From Winogradskyella ludwigii (lineage in GTDB: Bacteria; Bacteroidota; Bacteroidia; Flavobacteriales; Flavobacteriaceae): a DNA stretch of 64,000 bases. Of this stretch, positions 63,837-64,000 are shown piece after piece. How positions within the stretch are numbered: the first letter of the stretch is position 1; every line of letters begins with the position of its first letter. Made by a program: the position numbers and the translations under genes. The notes under the pieces were generated by a model that was not told the origin of the DNA, did no database searches, and was given only the letters and a program-made list of their open reading frames with translations. The stretch spans positions 310,001 through 374,000 of the forward strand of contig NZ_JABFDF010000001.1 of NCBI RefSeq assembly GCF_013403985.1, given 5' to 3'.

Positions 63837-64000
63837 GAAAACTGCTATTATTAACAACTGTTATTCTTGTTGGTCTTGTATTTATTGCACGTTTATTTTA
63901 CCTTCAAGTTTATAACAATTCTGCTTACAATATATTTGAAGACACTGCCATTAGAAAAGAATACAATTATCCTAAACGTGGCTATGTTTATGACAGAAAC
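63833..64000 (+). CDS. mrdA: Penicillin-binding protein 2 (MrdA), N-terminal fragment
   Basis: 56 codons run to the right edge. An N-terminal anchor (RKLLLLTTVILVGLVFIARLFYLQV) leads to the start of the class B PBP pedestal (IRKEYNYPKRGYVYDRN, the R-G-x-I/V-Y-D-R-N motif). The ATGA overlap with mreD and the mreBCD context identify it as the elongation transpeptidase. The rest lies outside the window. Confidence 0.9.
   Translation, partial: MRKLLLLTTVILVGLVFIARLFYLQVYNNSAYNIFEDTAIRKEYNYPKRGYVYDRN

Overview
The window comes from an AT-rich chromosome of the phylum Bacteroidota, most likely a marine Flavobacteriaceae (Psychroserpens/Winogradskyella/Lacinutrix-like; the genus is inference). The evidence is a complete gldKLMN type IX secretion/gliding cluster, a secreted nuclease with a C-terminal T9SS sorting domain, exosortase XrtF with its partner, HYC_CC_PP, BT_3928-like, DUF1599, DUF3667 and DUF6090 proteins, almost no Shine-Dalgarno sequences, and promoters with the TAnnTTTG -7 box of this phylum. 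I see no prophage, insertion sequence, CRISPR array or defence island. It is mostly core genome.

Layout. 1-2130: tail of an unidentified gene and a secreted endonuclease I-like protein facing it across a shared terminator. 2131-3140: gene-poor stretch with a 50-codon gene and tRNA-Arg(ACG). 3225-7670: the most notable part, a reactive-sulfur module made of a cysteine-containing Crp/Fnr regulator, two YeeE/YedE-type thiosulfate permease halves, a TauE/SafE exporter, a CstB-like persulfide dioxygenase/rhodanese fusion, a small DUF2892 membrane protein and an HMA-domain protein. Two palindromes of Crp type lie at exactly the same distance from the -7 boxes of its two transcription units. 7730-14639: clpS, prmA, tpiA, an orphan DppB-type permease, a DoxX/BT_3928 protein, DUF1599, folP and a lipoprotein. 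14755-17175: cdaA followed by two tandem DUF3667 membrane proteins. 17183-24904: lipid-type ABC exporter, truA, phosphodiesterase, DUF4293, rho, a SpoU methyltransferase, initiator tRNA, a secreted LRR protein and a CPXCG protein.

24917-34180: tripartite RND efflux operon (adaptor, pump, TolC), ABC-F ATPase, DUF983 and an FAD oxidoreductase. 34334-42883: topA, a degenerate arginase-fold protein, then gldK-gldL-gldM-gldN. 43175-51974: membrane protein, then a rightward run miaB, lipoprotein, sigma-54 activator, lptE, TPR-like protein, secG, groES, groEL. 52181-57741: DUF6090, an NTF2-like lipoprotein, and a leftward set XrtF, XrtF-associated protein, HYC_CC_PP, TonB receptor, HMA protein. 57835-64000: GAF protein (free Met-R-SO reductase type), MacB-like permease, purH, and the cell-shape genes mreB-mreC-mreD with the start of a class B penicillin-binding protein (mrdA) running off the end.

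Several intergenic regions carry structured or repeated elements not explained by genes: a folded element with a second inverted repeat near 8976-9134, a large imperfect hairpin between groES and groEL, short palindromes (19814-19833, 12377-12419, 52082-52114) and degenerate heptamer runs. Functions are assigned from motifs and remembered family features only; no search was run.
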